From contig CAKSLI010000001.1 in assembly GCA_934466475.1 (NCBI GenBank), positions 186,001-250,000 on the forward strand: a stretch of 64,000 nt of DNA. Reading direction: 5' to 3'. The position numbers and the translations under genes were made by a program. Below are positions 42,164 to 50,154 of this stretch, piece after piece (position 1 is the stretch's first letter; every line of letters starts with the position of its first letter). The notes beneath the pieces are model-generated. The model did no database searches. It saw only the letters and a program-made list of their open reading frames with translations, and had not been told where the DNA came from. Source of the DNA: an uncultured Oscillospiraceae bacterium. GTDB taxonomy: Bacteria; Bacillota; Clostridia; Oscillospirales; Ruminococcaceae.

Positions 42164-42200
42164 AACGTCCCGGGGCTGTCGAGCTTCCGGGACGTTTTTT
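42164..42200 (+). terminator. Intrinsic terminator of the phage late operon
   Basis: Stem aacgtcccgg / ccgggacgtt with a 13-base loop and a run of six T. A second GC-rich hairpin (gccgcccc...ggggcggc, ~42218-42245) follows. From there to attR (42246-42527) the sequence is AT-rich attachment-site DNA without genes. Confidence 0.85.
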
Positions 42201-42382
42201 ATTATGCAGGAAAGCGCCGCCCCGGAAAGGACGTCAGGGGCGGCAGTAAAAATGACTATACGGGAGAATACGCAAAATCTCCTGTGCAAAGAAGGGCGGA
42301 TTTGGGAGAACCCCTCGGTTATTATGATAGCATATTCCGCAATATTTTGCAAGGACATCGTAGGACATTTTAGGACAACTTT

Positions 42383-42401
42383 TCCCCGAAAAATCCCCGA
42401 A
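42383..42401 (+). repeat. Arm-site repeat, right copy
   Basis: Identical to 9102-9120 and in the same orientation. It lies 126 bp inside attR, whereas the left copy lies 43 bp inside attL, giving an asymmetric attP as expected for an integrase with arm sites. Confidence 0.65.
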
Positions 42402-42527
42402 TAATCCGAAAAACAGATTTTTTTACTTGAACGCGGATTTATATGCGGTGCTCCTGTTTGGCTTAACAATGCGGTTTGTACACCTTGAAGAATTACAACT
42501 TTGGCATGCTTGAAACCGCAATTTCAT

Positions 42528-42544
42528 TCCCCCCATCTCCACCA
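42528..42544 (+). other. attR: attR core of the prophage
   Basis: Exact copy of the tRNA-Ala 3' end (17 bp). Upstream bases diverge from tRNA sequence, so this is the displaced tRNA tail. Confidence 0.9.
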
Positions 42545-42551
42545 GTCGAGT

Positions 42552-42588
42552 GCCTCGACGCGCAACACGCGCGTTGAGGCGCTTTTTT
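42552..42588 (+). terminator. Displaced original terminator of tRNA-Ala
   Basis: Stem gcctcgacgcgc / gcgcgttgaggc (one G-T pair) followed by gcttttttatttct, 8 bases behind the attR core. Before phage insertion it would have followed the tRNA directly. Confidence 0.8.
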
Positions 42589-42632
42589 ATTTCTGGCTTT
42601 TCCCGCGGCAGAAGCTGACTATCGCGGATATA

Positions 42633-42661
42633 AAAAAACCGCATTGTTGTGCGGTTTTTTT
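42633..42661. terminator. Bidirectional terminator between attR and the nucleotidyltransferase gene
   Basis: Stem accgca(t) / tgcggt with A7 and T8 flanks. It strongly resembles the phage-supplied stem at 9069-9095, including the following atccccgaaaa, so it may be a scar of an older integration. Confidence 0.75.
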
Positions 42662-42698
42662 ATTATATCCCCGAAAATGTTGTCCTTCGGCAGATTCT

Positions 42699-43781
42699 TC
42701 ACCTTTTTATTATCATGCGGAGCTTGTCGGCGTTCTGGCGGCGGTTTATAAACGGCTTCGTGAACAGCCTGAACAGCCAGCACAGCGGCAGCAGGAACGG
42801 CGCTTTTTTCAGTACGGGGTAATGCTGCTTCATATGAGTGAATGTCGGAAATAAAAGCCTCAGTACATAGCCGGATTTTCCGGACTTTTCTATCCGCAGG
42901 GCGGAGTAATTCTCGAACGTGCCGTAGGTCCCGCTGTCGAGAATGTACTGCTCCAGATTCCGGGTGTCCTCTGTGTGGGGCTTTCCTCCGAACCATACCT
43001 CCGAGAGCGCCAGAAGCCGCCGGGCATAGCCGTCCTTTCCGGAGGGCTCCAGCAGTTTTAGCGCCGCCTGCGGGTCAATGCCCATATCTGAGTTTTCGCA
43101 TACCCACAGATCCATTACCGTGCGGATCCCGGTACCGCCCTCTTCAAGATGCTTTATCGCGTGCGCCAGAACGTACGCAAAGAATGCGTCCGGAGTGAAA
43201 GCGTATCTCATGCCGTCATGCGTGCATAGCTTCCACGGGTCGGAGAATGCAGCCTGGAATTCCTGACCCTCCTCGCCGAAAAGCGTCCGGTGAACCTCAA
43301 CGTTCATCACCGGGGGTTTGTAGTAGACATCGTGAACGTCATATCCGAAATGCTCGCAGGAGTACCCGAGACCGGACATGATGTCCCGCACACCGGCGGC
43401 GTTTTCCTCGTCTATAAGCATATCAATGTCGGACATGGTGCGCATATCGCTCTGCGGGTAGAGCCCCTTTATAATGCTCCCTTTCAGCGGCAGGAAGCGT
43501 ACTCCCGCCTGTTCAAGAGCCGCGCTTATAGCTTCAAGCTCGGAAAGCTGCGTGATGTCCTTTACAAGCGCCTTGTCGCGTATCTGAGCCCATTTTGCCG
43601 AAAGCTCCGCAGGCATGGGAGCTTTCAGCTGCTCCGCCGCATAGTATGCCATTCCCGAGACGCTGTGCTGCTCCGCGAGCTGCATTATCTGAGCCGGGTC
43701 AATGCCCGCCGGCGGCTCCGGGGGAGCGCTCCCGCTGAGCTGGCTGTTCAGCAGCGCGATGAGGTATTCCGCATTTGTCAT
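42699..43781 (-). CDS. NTP_transf_5-type nucleotidyltransferase
   Basis: 360 residues. Signature: LPLKGSIIKGLYP, then the metal-binding MSDIDMLI (Asp118, Asp120), then NVEVHRTLFGE. Family knowledge: these nucleotidyltransferase-fold proteins often accompany PqqD, HPr-kinase-like proteins and peptide exporters, including phosphorylated lasso-peptide clusters where the nucleotidyltransferase may extend a phosphate modification. It is last in the four-gene minus-strand operon; its start overlaps the exporter stop by 4 bp. Substrate unknown; a modified peptide is my inference. Confidence 0.85.
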   Translation of the reverse strand: MTNAEYLIALLNSQLSGSAPPEPPAGIDPAQIMQLAEQHSVSGMAYYAAEQLKAPMPAELSAKWAQIRDKALVKDITQLSELEAISAALEQAGVRFLPLKGSIIKGLYPQSDMRTMSDIDMLIDEENAAGVRDIMSGLGYSCEHFGYDVHDVYYKPPVMNVEVHRTLFGEEGQEFQAAFSDPWKLCTHDGMRYAFTPDAFFAYVLAHAIKHLEEGGTGIRTVMDLWVCENSDMGIDPQAALKLLEPSGKDGYARRLLALSEVWFGGKPHTEDTRNLEQYILDSGTYGTFENYSALRIEKSGKSGYVLRLLFPTFTHMKQHYPVLKKAPFLLPLCWLFRLFTKPFINRRQNADKLRMIIKR

Positions 43782-45430
43782 TCTATCACACCGTCCTTAA
43801 GGGTGAGCTTCTGCCCGCATATTTTCAGGGCTGCCGGACGGTGGGTGACTATCAGCACCGTTTTTTCGTCCATTGCCGCTATGTTTTCAAGCAGCCGGGA
43901 TTCCGTCTGCTCGTCCAGCGCGGAGGTCGCCTCGTCCAGCAGCAGGAATCCCGCTCCGCTGTACAGAGCCCGCGCTACTGCTATCCTCTGCGCCTGACCC
44001 TCGGAGAGCCCCGCTCCGCCCTCGCCGATACGGGCGTCAAGACCTTCCGGGAGTGCGCGTATGAATTCCGCGGCGCATGCCGCCTGTACTGCCTGCATTA
44101 TCCTGTCATCGTCCGGGGATTCGGACAGAAACGAGATGTTTTCGCGTATCGTGCCGGAAAACAGGCAGTTTCCCTGCGGGACGTAGGCGAGCATATTCCT
44201 GACGGACTGCCCTGGAGCATACGCGCCGTCTGCCCCGATAAACTCGATTTTCCCGCCCTGCGGCTGATAAACCCCGAGCAGAAGCATGAAAAGCGTGGAT
44301 TTCCCGCCGCCGGAGATTCCGGTGAGGGCGGTGACGCTGCCCTTTTCCAGGGTGAAATCCGCCCGGGTGATGACATCGTTCCTGCCGTATGAGAAATTCA
44401 GCCCGGAAACGCGCAGCTCCCGGAAACCGGAGTAGCTGAGCGTTTTTTCTGCGGGCTTTTCCTGCGGGAGGGATTCCAGCTCCATAATGCGCTCAGCCGA
44501 GGCCGCCGCCGCATAATACTGCGGGAACAGCGATGAAAGCCCCGCAAACGGCGACTGTATCTGGTTGACGAGCTGTAACACCGCCGTGAGCGTTCCGTAG
44601 GTCATAGAGCCGGAGAATATCCCGAAGGCTCCCCACACCAGCGCAAGGACGTACCCCGCCTGGAACACGAGACCGAACCCGGCGCCCGCAAGAATGCCGA
44701 ATGTGCGGCGCTTCATGCGGATATCGTAATGTGCCTGCTGGTTGTCCGAATTGCGGCGTTCCACGCGGCTTCCGGCGCGGAAAACCTTGATAACGGGCAG
44801 GCTCTCCAGGGCTTCCTGGAGGAACGAGCGCACGGCGCCCTCCCTTGCCTGGACCTGCTTGTGGAGCCCTTTCAGCCTGCCGCGCATAAGCCGCGTCACG
44901 CCGAACAGGACGGCTCCCGCCGCGGTGAAAAGCAGCGCGAACCAGGGCTCCAGGACTATCATCAGCACCGCCGCGCAGACGAGCTGAGTGACGAGATTCA
45001 CCGCCGAGGGAACCAGGTCGGAGATCGCGGCGGCGCATATCCCCGCGTCCGAGAACATGCGGTTGAGCAGCTCGCCGCTGTGATAACCGCCGACCGCGCC
45101 GGATTCCGCGGAGAGCAGTTTTGACAGGATTCCGCTGCGCATATCCATTTCGCAGCGGGCGGTCACGCGCTCGGAGAGGCTGTTGCATACCAGCCTGAGG
45201 ATCAGCTGGAGCAGCACCACTCCCGCCAGAAGAAGCGCGTATTTCAATATCCCTGGTTTATCCCCGGAAACGGCGCTGTCGATGACCCCGCGGCAGAACA
45301 GCGCGAAAGCCGTTCCGGCGGCGGCGAACAGGGCGTTTCCGGCGATTATCACGGCGAGAGCCCCGCGCTGTCCCCTGGTATGCCGGAACAGCCATTTCCG
45401 CGCCGCGCTGTTGTTATCCCTTGCCGCCAT
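43778..45430 (-). CDS. ABC exporter (fused membrane and ATPase domains)
   Basis: 550 residues from the ATG at 45430, which has GGAGG 7 bases upstream. Six membrane helices occupy ~1-300, then the ATPase with Walker A GISGGGKST, signature LSEGQAQRIAVARAL and Walker B LLLDEATSALDE. It lacks an N-terminal C39 peptidase domain, so leader cleavage, if any, must come from another protein. That fits the S26-type peptidase encoded just upstream, which overlaps its start by 17 bp. Probably exports the peptide product of the locus. Confidence 0.9.
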   Translation of the reverse strand: MAARDNNSAARKWLFRHTRGQRGALAVIIAGNALFAAAGTAFALFCRGVIDSAVSGDKPGILKYALLLAGVVLLQLILRLVCNSLSERVTARCEMDMRSGILSKLLSAESGAVGGYHSGELLNRMFSDAGICAAAISDLVPSAVNLVTQLVCAAVLMIVLEPWFALLFTAAGAVLFGVTRLMRGRLKGLHKQVQAREGAVRSFLQEALESLPVIKVFRAGSRVERRNSDNQQAHYDIRMKRRTFGILAGAGFGLVFQAGYVLALVWGAFGIFSGSMTYGTLTAVLQLVNQIQSPFAGLSSLFPQYYAAAASAERIMELESLPQEKPAEKTLSYSGFRELRVSGLNFSYGRNDVITRADFTLEKGSVTALTGISGGGKSTLFMLLLGVYQPQGGKIEFIGADGAYAPGQSVRNMLAYVPQGNCLFSGTIRENISFLSESPDDDRIMQAVQAACAAEFIRALPEGLDARIGEGGAGLSEGQAQRIAVARALYSGAGFLLLDEATSALDEQTESRLLENIAAMDEKTVLIVTHRPAALKICGQKLTLKDGVIE

Positions 45431-45860
45431 GAAACATCCTCCGAAGTCTGAAATATACCCGGCGTATAAAGAAGCTCCTCCAGAGGAAGACATACAGCCG
45501 GTAGGAAAGTCTTTGCGGCGGGAGCTTCTTTCCTTTCCTGGTGACGTGCTTTACCCGCGCTATTATCTGCTCCGGCTTTATTCCGGGCTCCGGGGAGAGC
45601 TGATTGTCGCCGCACATCGTGAAGCTCCCGTTCTGCTGAGATATTACCCGGTGTAATATATAGGAGCCGTCCGTCCGCTGATAGAACGCGATATCCCCGG
45701 GCTTTACCGGAGCCTTTTCGAGGGTCGCGCTGTCACGTCCCTGGACTATAAGCGGGAGCATGCTCGTGCCGCGTGGGAATATCGTGAACTCCCCGCCGCT
45801 GTCCAGCACCGCGCGGATAGTATCGTCGTAATCCGACAGGCGGAACCTCTGCTCAGGCAA
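45414..45860 (-). CDS. S24/S26-type signal peptidase-like protein
   Basis: 148 residues. The catalytic serine is Ser33 in PRGTSMLPLI and the general base position is His70 in YILHRVI, as in the Ser-His (SipW-like) signal peptidases. GDIAFYQRTDG and CGDNQLSPEP complete the fold. A hydrophobic C-terminal segment is replaced by a basic, aromatic tail (YRLYVFLWRSFFIRRVYFRLRRM) that may anchor it at the membrane. It overlaps PqqD by 8 bp and the exporter by 17 bp. I infer that it trims the exported peptide. Confidence 0.85.
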   Translation of the reverse strand: MPEQRFRLSDYDDTIRAVLDSGGEFTIFPRGTSMLPLIVQGRDSATLEKAPVKPGDIAFYQRTDGSYILHRVISQQNGSFTMCGDNQLSPEPGIKPEQIIARVKHVTRKGKKLPPQRLSYRLYVFLWRSFFIRRVYFRLRRMFHGGKG

Positions 45861-46116
45861 GGAGCGCCGCCTTTTTCAGCTTTTCCGTGAACGCGGCGAC
45901 GTCAGACTGCGCCTGCTCCGGGGTGACATCGTATTCGTTGAGGAGAGCGGCGCAGAGCTGCTCCGGGGTCTTGTCGGAGGAAAGCTGCTCCCAGAGGAAC
46001 TTTCCGCTTTCGTTCAGGCGTATGATCCCGTTGAAGCTGCGGCTTGCCTCGCCGAGAGCCACAACAACGTACTGTCCGCCGACCTTTCTCAGCATGAAAC
46101 CGTCCTTTATTTTCAT
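45853..46116 (-). CDS. PqqD family peptide-recognition protein
   Basis: 87 residues beginning KIKDGFMLRKVGGQYVVVALGEASRSFNGIIRLNESGKFLWEQL, the PqqD/RRE pattern of three strands and three helices that binds the leader of ribosomal peptides. It is first in the operon. AAAGAGG lies about 8 bases before the ATG and a sigma-A promoter precedes it. In other clusters such stand-alone PqqD proteins hand the precursor to modifying enzymes. Confidence 0.92.
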   Translation of the reverse strand: MKIKDGFMLRKVGGQYVVVALGEASRSFNGIIRLNESGKFLWEQLSSDKTPEQLCAALLNEYDVTPEQAQSDVAAFTEKLKKAALLA

Positions 46117-46147
46117 AGGCGTACCTCTTTCATATAAGTATGTACTA

Positions 46148-46176
46148 ATTATATAATATCATCTGTGAAAAGTCAA
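46148..46176 (-). promoter_or_regulatory. Minus-strand promoter of the PqqD operon
   Basis: On the minus strand: TTGACT (46176-46171), 17-bp spacer, TATAAT (46153-46148). The bases after the -35 box (TTGACTTTT) are the same as in the divergent promoter, so both arms may share a regulator. Confidence 0.8.
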
Positions 46177-46272
46177 TGCCGCGGTTTACATGAGCGGCGG
46201 GTAATTGTGCACAAAGAAAATCCGGGTTGTTAGTAACTAATGGAGAAAATACCGCGCGGGGACTTTTATTGC

Positions 46273-46301
46273 TTGACTTTTGAAGAAATAAAAGTTATAA
46301 T
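46273..46301 (+). promoter_or_regulatory. Plus-strand promoter of the Ig-like repeat protein
   Basis: TTGACT (46273-46278), 17-bp spacer, TATAAT (46296-46301). The leader of about 60 nt ends in GGAGG before the ATG. Confidence 0.8.
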
Positions 46302-46366
46302 CAAAAATGAGGATTTATTTTCCTTGACGGGAGAAAAACAAATTACTTTTTATGGAGGTTTATTTT

Positions 46367-49186
46367 ATGAGATTCAAGCGTGCAATGGCCGCTTCAATGG
46401 CGGCTGTTATGGCGATAAGCTCTGCTGTCGTTTGCCAGATTACGGCGAGCGCGGCGGCTGATGAAACAACATTATCAACCGGTTCACTTGGCAGTGCTGA
46501 ACTTACTGAGGACCAGTATAATAAGGGCAAAATAGCTAAACCCACTATTACACTTGATAACAAGTGGGGCAATGCAACAAGTCTTAGCGGATATGGAAAA
46601 GTTGTAGTATCGTATACCTGTGACGCAGTCGATGATATTGCCAATATATATCTTGTTGCGCAGAACGGAACAGTAAAATGGCATCAGGTTACCGCTAATC
46701 CTCAGGCAAACGGCACGATTACTCTTGATTTGTCTGACGTACAGGATAAGACATACGAGGCTATTTGCCTGCTTGTAGAGCCTGCTTCTAAATATTCGAT
46801 AGGTGATACATTTGACCCTAAGTTTACGGTTACCAGTGCAACTCTTTATTCAGCGGACACAAGAACATGGAATGAAACAGAACTTAATGTTGATGGACTT
46901 CCTACTACTAAAGAGACAGACACAGCAATTGAAATAGGCACTGGGAAAACACTTGATCCGAGCAAGTATAGCGATGAAGCTAAATTAGTTGTATACTATA
47001 CTTCCAGCAATCAGAGTGGTTGGGGAAACATTCAGGTAGTTGATAATTCAACTGGCTGGGATCCAATAACCACCCTTCCTTCAAAGGGAGATGGCGTTGA
47101 GGCAAAGGGCGAGATAGATCTTTCTACGATCAAGGATATGAAAAAGATCGTTCTTCAGAATAATAATGGCTCTGTGCTGACTAAAATCACAGTAAAGGAC
47201 GTTGAGAAATCTGATGTTGAAGTATCTTCCATTACAATCGAGGGTGACGCAAAGAGAACTGCTACATACGGTGACGCTGATGTTGAGCTGACAGTAAAGC
47301 CGGACGAAAACGCTACCACTTATGATGAATCAAAGGTAACATGGGCTTCTTCCAATGAAGATGTTGCTACCGTTTCCGCAGACGGAAAGGTTACATTTGT
47401 CGGCGCTGGTTCTGCTAAAATAACCGCAACTTATGATGACAATAAAGACATCACCGCTTCTGTTGATTTCACAGTTGCACAGAAAGCAGTCACCATGACA
47501 ATCAAAACAAGTGACGTTACCGACGCGACTGTCGATGACGCTCAGACAAAGGCTGAGGATTCTATAGTATTATCCACCGCAGTTACTCCCCTTTCCCCTG
47601 ATGACTATGAGCTCACTGTAAAGCTCGCTGACGACAAGAAGAGCTACACCGCAAGCGTTGCTCTTACAGAAAAAGGTAAAACAAAGTATGCGCTTACCTG
47701 CGAACCTGCTGGCGGTAAGATCACTTACAAGGTAACAGGTCTGAAGCTCAGCACAGATAAGCTGCCTATTCTTGCCTCTAACACCGACGGCGTTCAGCTG
47801 ACCGCAACGGTTCTTCCCGCTGATCTCGCAGAGGGCGATATCGAGTGGACGACCGCTGACAATACAGTCGCTACCGTTGAGAACGGTCTGGTAAAGCCGG
47901 TTTCCGGCTCCGCAGGAGGGAAGACCACCATCACAGCTGCTGTAAAGGGCACTGATGTAAAGGCGACATGCGAGGTATCTATCGTTGAGGAAGTCAACCC
48001 CGCTGTAAGCATAAAGCTCGACAAGGAAGAACTTTCCGGCACGGCAGGCGACAAGGCTGAATTAAAGGCTGACGTTACCGCACAGGACACCTCCAAGGAC
48101 TGCACGAGCATAGTTGTATGGAAGTCCTCCGATGAAAAGGTCGCAACCGTAAGCAACGGCGTTGTTACATTCGTTGGCGAGGGCACGGCTGAGATCACCG
48201 CGACTGCCGGCGATGTTTCCGCAGTCTGCAAGGTTACCGTAAAGGCTAAGACCGTCGCAGTTGAAAAGGTAACGCTCGACAAGACCTCCGCTGAGCTCAC
48301 GGTCGGCGACACGGCAACTCTCAAGGCTTCTGTAACTCCCGACAACGCTACCGACAAGACCGTTACATGGACTTCCTCTGACGATTCTGTCGCTTCCGTC
48401 AAGGACGGCGTTGTTACCGCTGTTAAGGCTGGTACGGCTACCATTACTGCAAAGTCCGGCGACAAGACCGCGACCTGCACAGTCACCGTAAAGGATAAGA
48501 AGATTATTTTCTCCGGCAAGGCTGACATCAAGCCCACAGAGCTCAACAGCTGGAACGATAACGTACAGATCGGCGCTGCAAACGTAGAGGAAACCAGCGT
48601 TATCCGTATCAGATACTCCATAATCGACGGCGCTCAGCACCAGATAAAGGTACAGGACGGCGCTGACTGGAAGGCTCTCACCTCCATTAAGACCAATGAG
48701 TGGGGCGTTACCGAGGTTTCCAAGGACGGCGTTCTTGTGATCGAGCTGAATAAGGCGGACGCAGAGGCTGTCGCTAAGGGCGGTCTTGCTATCACAGGCA
48801 TAGGCATCAGGGTCGAGGACGTTGACTTCAACGTTGTCGAGGATTCCAAGAAGTACCCGTCAAGCACGGCTACCAAGACAGAATTTGTCAAGACCACTGT
48901 AAATTCCGACAATACCCTCAATATGCTGGCTGTATTCTCCATTTCCGAAGAGGACGCAAAGAATTTCGAGGCATTCGTTGTTACTGTCCAGAGATCTTCT
49001 GACAGCAAGATATACTATGATATAGTGGAGACATATTACGATGCGTTTGATTACACCGCTGACGGAGTAATGCACGAGGGCGTTTCCGAGAACGGAAAGC
49101 ACCTGATAGTACTGAACCTTGTAAACGCTGATCCGTCATGGGGTTCGATCACAGTCAAAATTGAGCCCGCAGTGCCCAAGGGCTGA
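46367..49186 (+). CDS. Secreted protein with bacterial Ig-like (Big_2) repeats
   Basis: About 939 residues. A signal peptide (MRFKRAMAASMAAVMAISSA..., cleavage probably near ASAAA) leads to two beta domains (~40-290) reminiscent of carbohydrate-binding modules (KVVVSYTCDAVDDIANIYLV). At least four Big_2 units follow, each with the SSDEKVATVSNGVVTFVGEG type pattern (~300-730), then another beta domain at the C-terminus. No LPXTG, SLH or dockerin is visible. The first ~1.3 kb is AT-richer than the rest, so it may be a mosaic gene. It shares an operon with the 56-residue peptide, 21 bp downstream. Confidence 0.88.
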   Translation: MRFKRAMAASMAAVMAISSAVVCQITASAAADETTLSTGSLGSAELTEDQYNKGKIAKPTITLDNKWGNATSLSGYGKVVVSYTCDAVDDIANIYLVAQNGTVKWHQVTANPQANGTITLDLSDVQDKTYEAICLLVEPASKYSIGDTFDPKFTVTSATLYSADTRTWNETELNVDGLPTTKETDTAIEIGTGKTLDPSKYSDEAKLVVYYTSSNQSGWGNIQVVDNSTGWDPITTLPSKGDGVEAKGEIDLSTIKDMKKIVLQNNNGSVLTKITVKDVEKSDVEVSSITIEGDAKRTATYGDADVELTVKPDENATTYDESKVTWASSNEDVATVSADGKVTFVGAGSAKITATYDDNKDITASVDFTVAQKAVTMTIKTSDVTDATVDDAQTKAEDSIVLSTAVTPLSPDDYELTVKLADDKKSYTASVALTEKGKTKYALTCEPAGGKITYKVTGLKLSTDKLPILASNTDGVQLTATVLPADLAEGDIEWTTADNTVATVENGLVKPVSGSAGGKTTITAAVKGTDVKATCEVSIVEEVNPAVSIKLDKEELSGTAGDKAELKADVTAQDTSKDCTSIVVWKSSDEKVATVSNGVVTFVGEGTAEITATAGDVSAVCKVTVKAKTVAVEKVTLDKTSAELTVGDTATLKASVTPDNATDKTVTWTSSDDSVASVKDGVVTAVKAGTATITAKSGDKTATCTVTVKDKKIIFSGKADIKPTELNSWNDNVQIGAANVEETSVIRIRYSIIDGAQHQIKVQDGADWKALTSIKTNEWGVTEVSKDGVLVIELNKADAEAVAKGGLAITGIGIRVEDVDFNVVEDSKKYPSSTATKTEFVKTTVNSDNTLNMLAVFSISEEDAKNFEAFVVTVQRSSDSKIYYDIVETYYDAFDYTADGVMHEGVSENGKHLIVLNLVNADPSWGSITVKIEPAVPKG

Positions 49187-49207
49187 TTTAACGGAGGATA
49201 ATACACA

Positions 49208-49378
49208 ATGAAAAAGACATACGCAAAGCCCGAAATCGAGATCACCTCTTTCACCACCGAGGACATCATCACCGCCAGCGCACCTTCTTCCGGCATGAAG
49301 AACGGCGGCACCGTAAACGCTGACAGCGCTTCCGGAATCAAGATAGACCTCTCCGACAACGACAAGTGGGTAGGCTGA
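49208..49378 (+). CDS. 56-residue precursor-like peptide (candidate substrate of the locus)
   Basis: The start has GGAGG 10 bases upstream. The N-terminal half holds KPEIEITSFTTEDIIT, a conserved-looking leader; the second half is Ser/Gly/Asn/Asp-rich (PSSGMKNGGTVNADSASG) and ends DLSDNDKWVG. It has no cysteine, so lanthionine or thioether chemistry is unlikely. It is followed by a terminator before the HPr-kinase-like gene, a layout typical of RiPP precursors that must be made in excess. Serines and threonines in the core are candidate phosphorylation sites. Its identity as a substrate is inference from position. Confidence 0.65.
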   Translation: MKKTYAKPEIEITSFTTEDIITASAPSSGMKNGGTVNADSASGIKIDLSDNDKWVG

Positions 49379-49402
49379 TCCGCAGGTAAAACGGCATAAC
49401 TG

Positions 49403-49435
49403 AACGCCGGACGTGTAAAAGCGCCCGGCGTTTTT
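49403..49435 (+). terminator. Terminator between the precursor-like peptide and the kinase-like gene
   Basis: Stem acgccgg / ccggcgt with a 14-base loop, then ttttt. It would let the peptide mRNA outnumber the kinase mRNA, with read-through feeding the downstream gene. Confidence 0.75.
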
Positions 49436-49446
49436 ACGAGGTGTGA

Positions 49447-50148
49447 ATGACAAGGATATACAATATCTGCGGTCTTAACGTGGAGTGCGACTTCCGGTTC
49501 CCGACAATGACCGCCCGGGCGGAAAAATACCTTTCCGATGGCGCGCCGGAGATACGCGTGCCGTTCCAGCCGGAAAAATTCGAATGGCTGAAACGGCAGG
49601 AGCCCTCCCTTGACGAGGACAACTGCGAGATAATCTGCACTACTGAGAGCTTCTATTTGCAGCTGCTGGGCTTCGGGGGATTCATGCTGCATTCCAGCGC
49701 TGTGGTCATGGACGGGGAAGCCTACCTTTTTTCCGCGCCGAGCGGCACCGGGAAATCCACGCACACGGCGCTCTGGCTGGAGCTTTTCGGGGAGCGCGCC
49801 GCGATACTCAACGATGACAAGCCGGCGGTCATGTGCCGTGCGGACGGAGTTTTCGCCTGCGGGACTCCCTGGAGCGGCAAAAGCGACCTGAACCTCAATC
49901 TGTGCGTTCCGCTGCGGGGAATATGCGTGCTGGAGCGCAGCCCGGAGAATTTCATAGAGCCCCTTCCGCCGGAGAGATCCGTGTACGCACTGATGAACCA
50001 GACGATACGCCCGGAGGATCCTGCGGCTATGTCGGCTCTGCTGGAGTACATCGACAGAGTGACCGAAAACATCCCGATATGGAGAATGGGCTGCAACATC
50101 TCGACAGAGGCGGCACGGCTGGCTTATGAGGTCATGTCGGGGAAATAA
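49447..50148 (+). CDS. HPr-kinase-like protein
   Basis: 233 residues. The C-terminal half shows the HPrK pattern: LHSSAVVMDGEAYLF, P-loop APSGTGKSTHT (Lys103), and AILNDDKPAV with paired aspartates, then CGTPWSGKSDLN. The N-terminal ~95 residues are unrelated to HPr binding. Homologues in phosphorylated lasso-peptide clusters phosphorylate a serine on the precursor. It is not the metabolic HPr kinase, which is longer. It lies 13 bp behind a terminator, with GAGGTG 3 bases before the ATG. Probably phosphorylates the peptide encoded just upstream. Confidence 0.85.
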   Translation: MTRIYNICGLNVECDFRFPTMTARAEKYLSDGAPEIRVPFQPEKFEWLKRQEPSLDEDNCEIICTTESFYLQLLGFGGFMLHSSAVVMDGEAYLFSAPSGTGKSTHTALWLELFGERAAILNDDKPAVMCRADGVFACGTPWSGKSDLNLNLCVPLRGICVLERSPENFIEPLPPERSVYALMNQTIRPEDPAAMSALLEYIDRVTENIPIWRMGCNISTEAARLAYEVMSGK

Positions 50149-50154
50149 GCTAAA

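Larger units (their letters stand above)
9042..42544 (+). mobile_element. Integrated siphovirus-type prophage, about 33.5 kb
   Basis: The element is bounded by 17-bp direct repeats at a tRNA-Ala 3' end. Order: integrase, lysogeny genes and repressor (minus strand), then a rightward early operon for DNA modification, recombination and replication, then packaging, head, connector and tail genes. The head has the SPP1-like portal and minor capsid type; the tail chaperone pair and tape measure indicate a long non-contractile tail. All expected structural genes look intact, but no lysin is recognised, so lytic competence is uncertain. Confidence 0.93.

Noticed and set aside
42699..50148. Lasso-peptide gene cluster
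   Set aside because: No asparagine-synthetase-like cyclase or transglutaminase-like leader protease is encoded, and the peptide lacks an obvious macrolactam core.
49447..50148. True HPr kinase/phosphorylase (hprK)
   Set aside because: Too short, the HPr-specific C-terminal signature and N-terminal domain are missing, and the context is a peptide locus rather than carbon regulation.
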